Below, piece after piece: positions 34,368-45,811 of a stretch of 64,000 nt of DNA. The first letter of the stretch is position 1; the number at the start of each line of letters is the position of its first letter. Position numbers and translations under genes: made by a program. The notes below the pieces were generated by a model, which saw only the letters and a program-made list of their open reading frames with translations, ran no database searches and was not told the DNA's origin. Source of the DNA: Moniliella sp. 'wahieum' (Eukaryota > Basidiomycota > Moniliellomycetes > Moniliellales > Moniliellaceae); assembly GCA_003971905.1 (NCBI GenBank), contig RSEE01000032.1, positions 248,001-312,000 of the forward strand, read 5' to 3'.

Positions 34368-36634
34368 ATGGTCGCCACCATTGACCTTCTCATTTTGGGG
34401 GGGCTGGCCTTGCTCGCCCTTCTTTTCCTTTTTCCTGGTGTCATCTTTGGCTCCTCCCGTCCCTCAGCTGCCGACAAGTTTGTTATCCAGCCTCAGGACG
34501 CGGAAGCAACCGACTTTATCACCAGCCTCCAGGTCCAGGTATGTTGCCCTGTCCCGTCTTTCTTGCTTCCTTTTCCGTTGTCTCCTTGTCGGCCAACCGC
34601 TGACCTTTGCTGCGGCCCGTTTCCCAGAACAAGCAAGTTGCCATCTTTTTGGCTCCCAGACTGGCACGGCAGAAGAATATGCGATCAAGTTTGCCAAAGA
34701 AGTCAAGGCCCGCTTTGGCACTTCTCCCTTGGTCCTTGATCCGGAAGATACTGACTTTACCAAGCTCGACGCCCTTCCCGCAAACTGCATTGCCATTTTC
34801 TTTATGGCAACCTATGGCGAGGGTGAGGCAACGGACAATGCGACGCAGTTCATGGAACTGTTGGAGGACGATGCGGCCGAGTTTAGCCAGGGTTCCTCCC
34901 TCGATGGCGTCAAGTATGCTGTCTTTGGTCTGGGCAATCGCACGTACGAGCAGTACAACCAGGTATCCCGCACTCTGGACGCTCGTTTGTCTCATTTTGG
35001 CGCGACCAAAGTCGGCGAGCGCGGCGAGGGCGATGACGACAAGAGTTTGGAGGAAGATTATCTGGCTTGGAAGGATGGCGCACTGGCAGAGATTGGCAAG
35101 GCTCTCGACCTCGAGAAAGGCGGCGGAGGAGACGTGATTGACTTTGTCGTGACGGAATCGGACATGCCTATGGACGACTCGAAGGTGTACAAAGGCGAGT
35201 TGTCGGCACGTTCACTTACCAAGACCAAGGGTGTGCACGATGCCAAGAACCCGTACCCGGCCCCGATCTCGGCTACGTCGGAAGTGTTTCCCAACTCGTC
35301 GGATCGGTCGTGTGTGCACATGGAGTTTGACCTGGAGGGCTCGGGTGTTACTTACCAGCACGGGGACCACCTAGCTGTCTGGGCCAACAACCCCGATCAC
35401 GAAGTGGCACGACTGACGTACATTTTGGGTCTGGCTGGCAAAGAGGATAAGAAGATTGATGTCCAATCGCTTGATCCGACGCTGGCTAAGGTGCCGTTTC
35501 CTACACCCACGGCGTACGATGCGGTGCTCAAATATTACCTCGACATTAGTGCCAAGGCTGGTCGCCAATCGCTTGCTGCCTTCGTCAAGTTTGCACCCAC
35601 CGAGAAGGCGGCGGCGGAGCTCAAGCACATTGCCGAGGACAAGGACTACTACACTGCCAAGGTGGCATCCTTCTCCTACACCCTTGGGCAAGTCTTGCAG
35701 CTGGTTGCGGGCGACTCGTTGGCCAAGGAGGATGTGCCAACTCCACACCCTGGGCCATTCCATTTGATCGTATCATCTCCTCTGTCCCGCGTCTGGGTCC
35801 GCGCTTTTACTCCATTTCCTCGTCTCCCAAGCTGCACCCCAACAAGGTGCACATCACAGCTGTAGTGTTACGGTACACACCGATGGCGAGCTCGCGCTTC
35901 CTCGTGAGGCGGTGGCGGAGCCATCGGTGACAGGTCTGGCAACCGGCATGATCAGCCAATTGCGCATGGCCGTTCTGAGCCAAATCCCCACTGGCCCTGA
36001 GGACCCCAAGTTTGGTACGCCAGTCTATTCGCTTCTTGGTCCTCGAAACTCCTATGGCCCCGCCGGGCCTGGCATGAGAGTGCCCGTCCACGTGCGCCGC
36101 AGTACCTTCCGCCTGCCTACTAGCCCTAAACTTCCCATCATCATGGTCGGGCCCGGGACGGGTGTGGCTCCGTTCCGTGGATTTGTGCAGGAACGTGTGG
36201 CCACGGCGCGCAAGGCCAAGGCCAAGTACGGTACTGGTGATGCGGCCTTGGCTGACTGGGGCGACATGTGGTTGTTCTATGGCTGCCGCCAAGCCAATGA
36301 GGACTTTTTGTACAAGTCCTGGCCTCAGTACAGCGCCGAGTTAGCGGGCAAGCTGCACATGCAAGTCTCCCTGTCCCGAGAAAAGTTCAAGCCAGACGGG
36401 AGCAAGTTGTATGTACAGGACTTGATCTGGGACCAGCGGGAGGCGCTGGCCAAGGCAATCTTGGACAAGCGAGCCTACATCTACATTTGCGGGGAGGCCA
36501 AGGGCATGGCACAAGAAGTGGAGAAGGTCTTTCAGCGCATCTTGTGTGAGGCCAAGGGCTCGGAGGCGGCCGGGTTGACGGAGTACAAATTGCTCAAGGA
36601 CCGGTCGCGGCTGCTGCTGGATGTGTGGTCGTAA
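34368..36634 (+). CDS. NCP1: NADPH-cytochrome P450 reductase
   Basis: An ER membrane diflavin enzyme that passes electrons from NADPH to cytochromes P450, for example in ergosterol synthesis. The N-terminal anchor is LLILGGLALLALLFLFPGVI. The FMN domain has FGSQTGTAEEYA, MATYGEGEATDNA and FGLGNRTYEQYN. The FAD domain has HMEFDLEGSGVTYQHGDHLA, PRFYSISSSP and an ITAVV segment. The NADPH domain has GPGTGVAPFRGFVQER, LFYGCRQANEDFLY and YIYICGEAKGMA, ending in the family-typical DVWS. An intron lies at 34539-34627 (GTATGT...CCCAG). Spliced length is about 726 residues, normal for the family. Indels occur at AIFF-GSQ (T run, about 34652) and between 35760 and 35885. Start context CCACCATGG is ideal. 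Confidence 0.97.
34539..34627 (+). other. Intron in P450 reductase gene
   Basis: GTATGTTGCC...TTTCCCAG, 89 nt, between the anchor region and the FMN domain. Confidence 0.85.
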
Positions 36635-37640
36635 TCAAAGAGTGCTGTGGATCTTGTTCGACACAGGGAATGATGGTTTGGTACATCTCCCCCGACACCT
36701 TCTCGGGCATGTTAGCTTATAATGCACTGGGCGCTGATGAACTGGGTGAACATGTTGTGGTGAATGGCGCCAATGGTTTCGCTGTGACACGTGATGAAAA
36801 GAAATCCTCTCTCTACCCAAAGTAAACCGGATGGAAGGAAGGAAGGTGTGGCAGATCTGGCAGAAAGGCTGCAGCTGCCCCTTGTTCCAGAGGGACGTGC
36901 AGCTTACGTCCACAGAACAGGCTGCGACCAAAATGGAGAACGAACTGGACTCAGTCTAGTGCAACCACATAGCAACCATTTGCCGCAAAAGCCATCTGCG
37001 AGTGAGCGCGGGTGTGGGGATGGAGGAGAGAGGCAAGCCGAGGCCTGTGGATATAAAGCTGCGGTGAAAGACGTTGCGTAGGACTTGTCGAAACATTCGA
37101 GACGAAATGATGCATTTTCGGGTACCAAAGAGGCGCTGGGGTCAAAATAGTACTATAGAGTAGCTATCGCCCACAGCTCTCGATTTGGGCAGGCCAGAGG
37201 TGGATTTGATGCACCAAACCAACATGGACTCTAATGTGCTGTCAGCCCGCGCTAAAGGCCGACGGCTCAGGCAGGCTCAGGCCCACCAGGATCGTGGTTG
37301 ATTACGTGGTGTGGCAGGGTGGACGAACGATCGATGATTCATCGTGGAGAGCTGGACTGCCGATGATTAATGATTGATCGATGGCACAGATAACAAACGA
37401 CGCGTGACGTTAATGACGTGCTTCCAGCTGATCGACCTCTGCGGTATGCAAGTCCCCCCATCGATTAAGATTCAAAGTTAATGATTACCGCGGTCGATTA
37501 CCGATTATCGATTATCGATTGTTGCTTGGAGCGTGCGCCGTGCTTTTTTGGCTTTTCTTTTTTTCCGCTGGGGACTTTGGACCAGACCTTAAACGTGGAG
37601 CGCTTCTTGCGTTTGTCTCGTCACTTTCCTTTCCTCCACC
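36635..37640. other. Intergenic upstream of SQR
   Basis: It contains CGATCGATGATTCATCG (about 37328), TGATCGATGG (37375-37384) and a run of ATTACCGATTATCGATTATCGATT (37497-37520), relatives of the TGATCGATGA word. No gene is seen. Confidence 0.55.
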
Positions 37641-39130
37641 ATGGCAGTTGCATCCCTGAGACTTGCTCGCAACGCTGCCCGCTCTGTTGTGCGTCGTGCG
37701 GGCCGGACGGACGTGCCCGGTGCCCAGCGTGCCCTCAGCGCCCTCGCGGCTGTATCACGCGTTTCGCCCGCACCCCCCTCGCAGCTGCGACGGGGCCTGG
37801 TGACGAGCTCAAAAGTCCATACGGCTGCCACTGTGGTGCCCAATGGAAGCAAGAAAAGCTACAAGGTTGTCGTTGTTGGCGGTGGTACGGCTGGGCAAGA
37901 TGTCGCCCACATTCTGGCCCGGACCCAGTACTTTGCCGACTCGCCTACTCCAATCCTGGTGATTGACCCGGCTGAGTTCCACGACTACCAGCCTGGCTGG
38001 ACCTTGGTCGGAGGTGGGGTTCTGACGGCACAAGAAGGTCGGCGAAAGACCAAAGACTTGACCCAAGGAAAGGGGATCGATTACCTGCCCGATGCCGTCA
38101 CCACCTTTGACCCCGAGTCGAACACGGTCAAGACCAAAGGTGGCGTGACGATTGAGTACGACCAGCTGGTTGTTGCGCCTGGTCTCAAGACCAACTGGGA
38201 TGCGATTGAAGGGTTGCCCGAGGCCTTCGCTTCTCCCGAGTCTGGGGTGGTCAGTATCTATGGCTACGAAACAACCCAGAAGGTGTTCCCTGCCATCCTG
38301 GCTCTGACCAAGGGCCGTGCCCTTTTCACTCAGCCAGCGGGGGTGATCAAATGTGCTGGAGCGCCCCAAAAGATTATGTGGATGGCGTACCACGAGTGGA
38401 TGAAGTCGGGCCGTCTGTCCTTCGACGATCCCACCAAAGGGGTGCAAGTGAGCTTTTTAACCGGGACGCCCGCCATGTTTGCTGTGCCAGAGTACAGTGC
38501 GACGCTTGAGAAACTGCGTAAGCAGCGTCATGTGGAAGGTCTGTTCAAGACCAATTTGATCAAGATCGACCCCAAGACCAAGGTTGCTACTTTTACTCAG
38601 GAGGGCAAACCCAACCTGGAGCGGGAATATGACTTGCTTCATGTTTCGCCCCCAATGGGCCCCCTGGACTTTATCAAAAACTCGCCGCTTGCGGCTGAGG
38701 AGGGCGGGTTTGTTGACGTGGACCAAGCTACGACCCAGCACAAAAAGTACAAGAACATCTGGTCGTTGGGTGACTCCTCTTCCTTACCCACCTCCAAGAC
38801 AGCAGCGGCCATCACGGCCCAAGCGCCAGTAACGGTGGCCAACTTGCTCTACAGTGTGACCAACCCGGGTACGACAGAGCTGCCTGCGGCATATGATGGT
38901 ACACATCTTGCCCGCTCATCACCGAGTACGGCAAGGTTCTCCTCGCGGAGTTCAAGTATGGTGGGAAGCCCAAGGAGACATTTGGCCAGTTCGTGGACCA
39001 AACTGAGCCGCAGCGGTTCTTTTGGCTGCTGAAGCGGGAGTTTTTCCCGCGGATTTATTATGCCTCGATGGTCAAGGGCACATGGGCTGGGTCGCAAGGC
39101 TGGCTGAACCCCAAATCGTTGCTGCCTTAG
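37641..39130 (+). CDS. HMT2: Sulfide:quinone oxidoreductase, mitochondrial
   Basis: It oxidises hydrogen sulfide and passes electrons to ubiquinone in the mitochondrial inner membrane. The first 60 residues are Arg/Ala/Ser-rich without acids (MAVASLRLARNAARSVVRRA), a good import signal. The FAD motif is KVVVVGGGTAGQDVAHIL, followed by IDPAEFHDYQPGWTLVGGG and YDQLVVAPGLKTNWDAIEGL. The redox cysteines are in VIKCAGAPQKIMWM and, after one missing base near 38898, in YTSCPLITEYGKVLLAEF. IWSLGDSSSLPTSKTAAAIT is the second FAD site. The C-terminus is FFPRIYYASMVKGTWAG. Length of about 496 residues is slightly longer than usual because of the leader. Start context is CCACCATGG. Confidence 0.95.
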
Positions 39131-39772
39131 AAAAAGAAGGGCAGAAAAAAGTGTATTATGCGTTGAATTTCCCTCTCCTGTGCCTTTTGGTGACTTCTCA
39201 AGCCGTCTTCACTTGGGCTCGTCTTACAGACTTGTTCACGTTGGTTGTCGGCCACTTTAGGTGACGCGTGAGGATTGTGTTTGTAGTGCATCGCTCTGGA
39301 TCAGATGGACATTGTTGTGGTGGCAGGGGGAAAAGGACTGGTGAGCATGTCGCGTATTCAGAGCGACCGCGGGTCCAGTGGAACATTTCAAGTGCAGGTG
39401 GATGTGCGATTTCAACTGAAATTTCCTTGGGGCTTTGATGAGTTTGATGCTGGTTCCTGTTGGGCGGCCCTTGCCCTTGGAGCAGCAGGCAGCCCACCGC
39501 GTGGAGAGCAATGGCCCCTATCAGTATTCAGCTGGCACCGAGTCCCCCCCCCCCATCCACCGCTCCACACAGGCCGCGGCCACTTCCCTCTATGCGCCAT
39601 GCCTGTCCACCGCCATGGCCGCGGCGAGGAGCGCATCTTCATTGGCCCGCACATCTACAACAGCCAGGGGCCTGGCTTTGCCCATCTGCGCCGTCCGCCC
39701 CCGCCTACCTTCCTCACCCGCCCCAATCGCACCGCCACCGTCGCATCCGCTGCTCTGGCTGACACAGACCCA

Positions 39773-39805
<33 letters not shown>

Positions 39806-39839
39806 GATACTGACAGCGACCGTCCATCTCCCCCCCACC
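39131..39839. other. Intergenic or leader of Spo71-like gene
   Basis: The frame beginning at 39305 is open into the next gene but lacks conserved content. An (AGC)9 run at 39773-39799 lies just upstream of the chosen start. Confidence 0.45.
39773..39799. repeat. (AGC)9 trinucleotide repeat
   Basis: Nine perfect units. It would encode poly-Ser, poly-Ala or poly-Gln depending on frame if it is inside the coding region. Confidence 0.9.
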
Positions 39840-42800
39840 ATGCTGTCGGCGGCCAAGCCAACCCGGCGCCGCCCCTCCGTGACAACCGCCCCCCGTCTCC
39901 CGCGCACGCCGCCGCCTCTTCGCCCGCCAAATACTGTGCAGGACCCCACCATCGTCTCCATCCCCACACAGCGACCCGACTCGCGGTGGAAACGCCTGCG
40001 CCACCGAGTCACGCCTTCAACAGCCGTAAAGAGCACCTTTGTTTCTTTTTCCCCGGCCAACCATCCCCTGCCTCCCCAGTACCGCCTCCGCCCGGCATGA
40101 CTCTCCCGCTCATCGGAACATCGGCTGGCGGCACCCGCTGGATTGTGTCGCCTAGTGGTGCCCAGCCGTCTATACACCACGCCCTCGAGACTTGCATCGA
40201 CGCTTTCCCAAGCCAGCCCGCAACAACCTCCTCCGCCCCTGGGCCAACTTTTATCCTCACCCCGCCTGCGAAACAGCCAGCCCCCCAACCGGAAGCATCT
40301 CCCAAACCACGTACCGGTACCGACGCAGACAATCAGGTCTCCCTTGCGGGCCCTGCCATCACAGACAAGCAGGTGCCCCCTGCGGGCCCTACCATCACAT
40401 TTGCCAACCCCTTTGTTTCTTCAGAACCTTCTCACCATCCTCATTCTTCACCACCGCCCGCTGTTGCCTCTCTACCCAAACTCCCATTGCCACATCATTC
40501 TTACACACTTGCTGCACCTGAACATACCCCGCCTTTTCCCAATGCCCGAGCGATCGAGAGCCAAAATGGGTGGGACGATGTTATTCGACGCCTTTCCTCT
40601 GTTCATGGGGAGATGGGCCTCGCCACCTCCCCTGCGCCCTCCTCGCCCGTACCACGTCTGCGAATGGCCGCCTCGTCTTCCCCCATCAGCCTACGGATGC
40701 CTGAGCCTCTCCCCGACATTCCAAAAGAACAATCGAATCTGGGCTCCGGTCCTCCGATGCCCTCCACGACCTTGCCCCCCCCTCGGTCTTGCTTTCGCCC
40801 CATACCGCCCTTCCACCCTGGGAGAAGAGTGTCTTTTGCCTCTGGTCCATCTGCCTCATCTTCGGTGACACCTACATCGAATACGCCGTTACCTCCCCTG
40901 CAATCTATAACTCGCACCCTTTCCCCCACCTCAGCCGGGGAGGAGGATTTGCGCCACTATCTTGACGGTAAGCAGGCCACCCTGACACCGAATGGTGCTC
41001 CCAAAGACAAACCGTCGATGGCGCAGCAAGTGGCAGGCCACCTGGAAAATGCGTTTGACACGGTCGCTACGGAGGCGACTACCATGTTTCCTCCCTTTGC
41101 CCCGCATCTGGATGGAGAACGGACGACGATTGTGAGGCGGGATCGGATGTTGGTGCGGGCCGAGTGGACACCAGTATCGCCTCTTCCGACGCTGTGGGAC
41201 GAGCTGGCTGCGGCCCGGATACCATTCCGTGCGATGGGTCCTTGGAACGAGCGGTTGGTCGTCCTGCGCCATTTGGGTGGTGGGCACGAACAAATGGAGG
41301 TATGGGCGCCACAACGGATGAGGGATCGGGGGTGGTGCGCGGCCTGTGGAATGCCATGCACCCTCTTGGTTCGTCCGCAGCGGAGAGCTTGGATCAGGCT
41401 TTGGCCGCGGCCCCGGCGCTGGGACAGGCCACTGTCCAGGGCTTGAACCGGATTCAGACCATTCAAGTGGGCGACAGGCGCGTGGGACTTTCGCTTTACA
41501 GCCCAGTCGACTACCTCTTTTCCATCACCATTTCCACGGCCCAGCAGACCATTGCGGCTTCCCATGGCAAAACCAAGACGGTCAACTCGGCCAACGATGC
41601 TTGGTGGACGTCCAATATGGGCCTGCTAAACGCAAGCGATCAGACGGCACGAACCAACTTGCTTGCCCTACGCCGATCCGGGGCGGTACCAAGATTTACC
41701 TGTTCGCACCGTCCTCCCATTCAATTGGCTTGGAATGGATGTGGGACCTACGAAGACATATGGGCGGGTGGGACCGCGAATGACAAGCGCAGTAAGTGCC
41801 GTATGGGGCCCGGCCAACCGGGCTGAACGTTCTTCTGGCTTGGTCGGTTGCACCAGGCGGGAGACATAGAAGGCGCCTATCTGGCTCCTACTCGGCCGCG
41901 CCCCCACCCATCACATCATTCCTGGACGTCGCGGTGCCCGACATCAATGTACGAGTGCGCATCCCGTGCCGTTGACGACACGTAAAGCAGGGAGGTCTTG
42001 GGGTTAGCACGCGTCGGGAGTATTCTTCCCTCCAGCGACCCTGTTCATCCTGCGCTTCTCTCTTCTGGGGGAAATGGCCTTGGCTACCGTCTGCTTACGC
42101 CTGAGGTAGTGCGAACAATTGTGGCGCAGACCATGATGGAGCGAGGGGAGATGGAGTCGAAGGACGGATGGAGCTCGTTGGAAAGCAGTCTCAAGAGCGT
42201 GGGATCCCTTTTCGTCTTGCCTGGAGAATAGGGGCAAGGCTGGACTGGCTTCCTGAGTGGGAGGGAATGACGGTGGTGCGGTGATAATGGGAGTTGTTGG
42301 CTACGGTGCGTAATAATCGGTGGGTCTGATGCGCTTTTTGCCCTTACTAACACAACATCACAGCGTGAGCATCCCAAGCCCAAACTCGAGCTTCGCCTGG
42401 CTTTTCATATGGACCACACACTTCCTGCATCTCATCTGTGAGACTGTTGGCGACGAAGAAGATCACCAGGAAGGAGAGAGCCCCAATCAAGACCAGCCAC
42501 GTGGACAACTTCCAGACCTGGTGCCAAGTGTGTCTACGCAGGACGTGCTTCCGGGGAGTGATAAGTCGGTTGAAAATGTGGAAGAGGAGATTGGTGACCC
42601 CCCTGGTGCAGGGGGTACCTCTGGCGTGTCCGTCCTGTCACGGGGACACTAACGAGGGTATATGTCATCTTGCGGCAAGGGCGTCAATACGCTTGTCCGC
42701 TCTCCCGCGCCTTCCCCCTCCTCCAAGCCTGCAACGCCTATTACTTCTCACTGCCCAGCCTCCACCTCATCGAGGCCACCACACCACTCACGTGTCCTCT

Positions 42801-44269
42801 CCCGTGGAGGATGGCGATCTTCCCGAGCCAGCTCGGCCTTCCATCGACGTCCAAGCACGGTCACCGTTACCACCAGGGTGTCGGAGCGGCGAAGGACGCT
42901 TGGGTTTCCCTCGTTGTCTGGGCTCCCTCGTTTCCGGAGCGCAAGCCAGCCCAGCGAGACCGTTTCGACGGGGCCTCCAGAGGAAGAGAGGGGAAGGAAG
43001 AGCCGGAGGAAGAGGCGGAGTGGAACGCCGAACGGAACTACCTTCTCGATCAACTTTTCCGCTCTCTCTCACCTGGCGCCCGCACGATTGTCGAGGCCGA
43101 TACGCCCGCTCCCGTGGAGGCGGTTGCCGTGCCTGCTATTTCGGCGGACCTGGAACGGCTACTTGCCCATCTGCTCTACTGGGTGCGTCAAGACGTGCTG
43201 GCACGCGAGCCCAGTTTGCACCGGATGAAGGAGATCCAAGCGGCGTACCATGCCTATGAAAAACCGTCAAACCCTGCAGCTACAAAATGCAGAAGGGTTG
43301 TGGTGGATGTGTCGGACCTGGTGCGCTCGGGGTTGCTGGGAGGCGACGTGGCTCTATCCCAAGTGACAGATGAGGGGGGGCAAGAAGGTTTGGCTGCCCA
43401 TCCCTCTTCCGAGCAGGCAAAGATTCAAGCGCTTCGTCAGATTCAGATGGTATTGTCCAATGGTCAGCGGGTTGTGATGGAGGCCTTCTCGTGTCGGCAG
43501 CGGTGCGATGGGTGGAGCTGTTGCGAGCGCATATGGTCTACGACCGAGCGCAAGCCAAGGTTCACTCGAATGCGCTGATGCGCATTGATGGGTTTGCCAA
43601 ACCCATGCCCACCATGGCCAGGCATGGGGGGAGATGAGCGAGACGTTGAGCAAGTTGTGGACCTGGTGTCCGATCGAAGCGTGCCATGCAGTGCGCGCAA
43701 TTGGCACGCTATATCGCAAGCACTCGGCCCGTGCACCGTTTGAGCGAAGGACGTACGTGTTAACCGAGGGTGTCTTGACGGGCTTTATGATCACCCACTC
43801 GCAAAAGAAACCGCACGGTCCCGCCTCGATGCCGGCATCTTTCACAAGCGCGTCTCTTCCATCCCGCTCGAAGGGGCGTATGTCTACTCGGGTGCGTTGG
43901 CGCTAGAATGGATCCCACGTCACGCGCAGCATGCTGGCGGGGGCGTCGGCGCTCGCGGGCGGTGGTGGTGGTGGCGAAGCTACGTCGTCATTGGGCGCCA
44001 GTGCCGAGGGGCGCGCCGGGGCTCTGGTGGCCCAAGCACAGCGCGTCTACAACGACGGTCTGCAGGCGAGCGATGCCGAGGCGGACTGTCTGTTTGTAGT
44101 GCGCTACCGGCCCTTGTGGGCACGGCGCGAGGTGCATGGTGCCGACAAGGACTTGGAAGCCTACTCGGCCTCCTTGGTCCTTTTGGCCCGCAGCCGGGCG
44201 GAACGGGACTTGTGGGTCAAACATTTGGCGTGGGAGCTGGAACGACTGCGACAGCGACAGCACCACTAG
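39840..44269 (+). CDS. Spo71/Mug56-like PH-domain protein
   Basis: Probably a membrane-associated protein related to yeast Spo71 and S. pombe Mug56, which act in prospore-membrane growth. I rely on memory of the family's motifs. The chosen ATG (39840, context CCCACCATG) starts MLSAAKPTRRRPSVTT. A long Ser/Pro-rich region follows to about 41000. Conserved blocks are RRDRMLVRAEWTPVSPLPTL, GPWNERLVVLRH, GLSLYSPVDYLFSITIST, KIYLFAPSSHSIGLEW, LDVAVPDINVRVRIP, DWLPEWEGMTVVR and, late, RAIGTLYRKHSARAPFERRT, VLTGFMITHSQKK, PLEGAYVYSGALALE, RVYNDGLQASDAEADCLF and AERDLWVKHLAWELERLRQ, a PH-domain end. An intron near 42275-42362 is likely. At least eight frame changes occur, so the exact model is poor. 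Two neighbouring genes instead of one remain possible. Confidence 0.66.
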
Positions 44270-45811
44270 CGTGCTACCACCGAGAAGGCTCCTGTCGCTC
44301 ATCGCGGCGGTTAGTCGCGGATAGCTGGATGTGCCGGATGTATCCCCCGGGCTGTTCATTCGTCTCCTTCAATTCAATCGTCCCTCCTTTGGTTCTGTAT
44401 GTGACTTTCGGATGCTTGTGTGCACCCGCTCCGCGCACGGCTGCGATGGCAGTGGCCACAAGCTGGCATGATCGACAGGCTACTCCCTATAGATGCAGGA
44501 AAGGTGCGGGTGAAAACATCAGCAATCGGTACACTGAGTATTGAGTCTCGAATCTCAGTCGTCAAACTCAAACTCGGTACTCAGGTACTCAGTACTCCCC
44601 GAGCATACTGACACGTTTTTAGAGTACGCGGATCCTCCGTGCCAGTCTCAAATGGCGGCAGATTACACTATTGTAACGTAGATGGATAGCTTGCCCAGGC
44701 TGACCCGTACGCCCCAGCGCACAGCTTCCCTTTTCTGTTCTTTTCCCCTTTGGGTGTCGCGAACCTTGCTCTTCGCTCCACCCCATTTCCTTCCTTAGGC
44801 CTTAGGCCATACCGGTAAGGCCGGCAATCCGGTAATCGAGTAATCGATAATCATATATCAACCCTACCAGCCCTACCGATTATGGATTACCGTCGGGTAT
44901 CGATTACCGCTCTTATCGTCTGGCCTGCTGCTCCTGACTAGTGACTAGGTGAAAGCGTTGCTGGTGTGAGATCTGTGAGATCCACGGAGGAGCACTACGC
45001 CTGCTTGGTACACGTCAGCTACTAGTTACCTGCGCTGCATACATTTGATTGTTTCATTTTGGGACCTGGCCACGGCGGCTTTTTTCGTGGGGCACTGGCC
45101 TTGCGCTGGCGAATTCGGCAGCATTCCAGCCAGAGCAGGCCGGGACAGCGGAGTCCGACACTGGCGCTGTGGGACGGCGACGAGGGCCTGGGCTCTGGTG
45201 CATGCGGTTGGCCGGCTCCGGAACAACGAACGGGTGCGAGCATGGGGCAAGAGTAGGATGCGCGAGCGCGAACACCTCCCGCAGCAGCCGACAGTGGTGG
45301 CAGGTGGCCACCCAACACCGCCCTTGTGCCGTGGGAGCGCAGGCAACGCGCCCAAGCTTGGTGCCCGCCAGTGCCCTGCTTGCAGCTCGAGAGCTTAGCG
45401 CTTACGGCTAGCTGTGGCCTCAGGCCCTCAGGCTGAGGCGCTCAGCTGGGGCGCTCAGCTGGGGCGCTCAGCTGAGGCGCCCAGTCCTCCAACTTGAAGA
45501 GCTTCAAGGCCCGAGAGTGGCAAAGCACGCCGTGATTTGCAGTCACCGGTAAGTCACAGGTCAGCAGGCGCAGTCGACTGGCCGATTGCCACTTGCTGCC
45601 TCCTCAGAGTCTCTAGATGCAAGCCGCACCCGACCCCAGCCTCACATCCACCCAGCACTCCCGTCTGTTCTACCATCGGCCATCGTTCATCATCCTCTCA
45701 GTTGCCGCGTTGATATCGCCACTTTCTGCCCGCCCGGCCGCTTCCATTGTTTCTTGGCGGCCGCCCCTCTCCTTTCCACCCTGCCTTGTTTTCCCACGCG
45801 CCTGCGTGAAC
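44270..45811. repeat. Intergenic with CTCAG words and short tandem repeat
   Basis: CTCAG/ACTCAG words lie at 44535-44600 and 45415-45485. ATTACCG/TAATCGA words lie at 44825-44915. No gene is supported; Ala/Pro-rich open frames at 45022-45411 are compositional. Confidence 0.55.
45439..45477. repeat. Tandem repeat, 13-nt unit, three copies
   Basis: CGCTCAGCTGGGG is repeated at 45439, 45452 and 45465, the last copy with two changes. It contains the dispersed CTCAG word. Confidence 0.85.

Noticed and set aside
39305-39839. Using the long open frame from 39305 as the Spo71-like N-terminus
   Set aside because: The first part has no conserved text and poor composition; the Kozak-like ATG at 39840 is a better start, though not proven.
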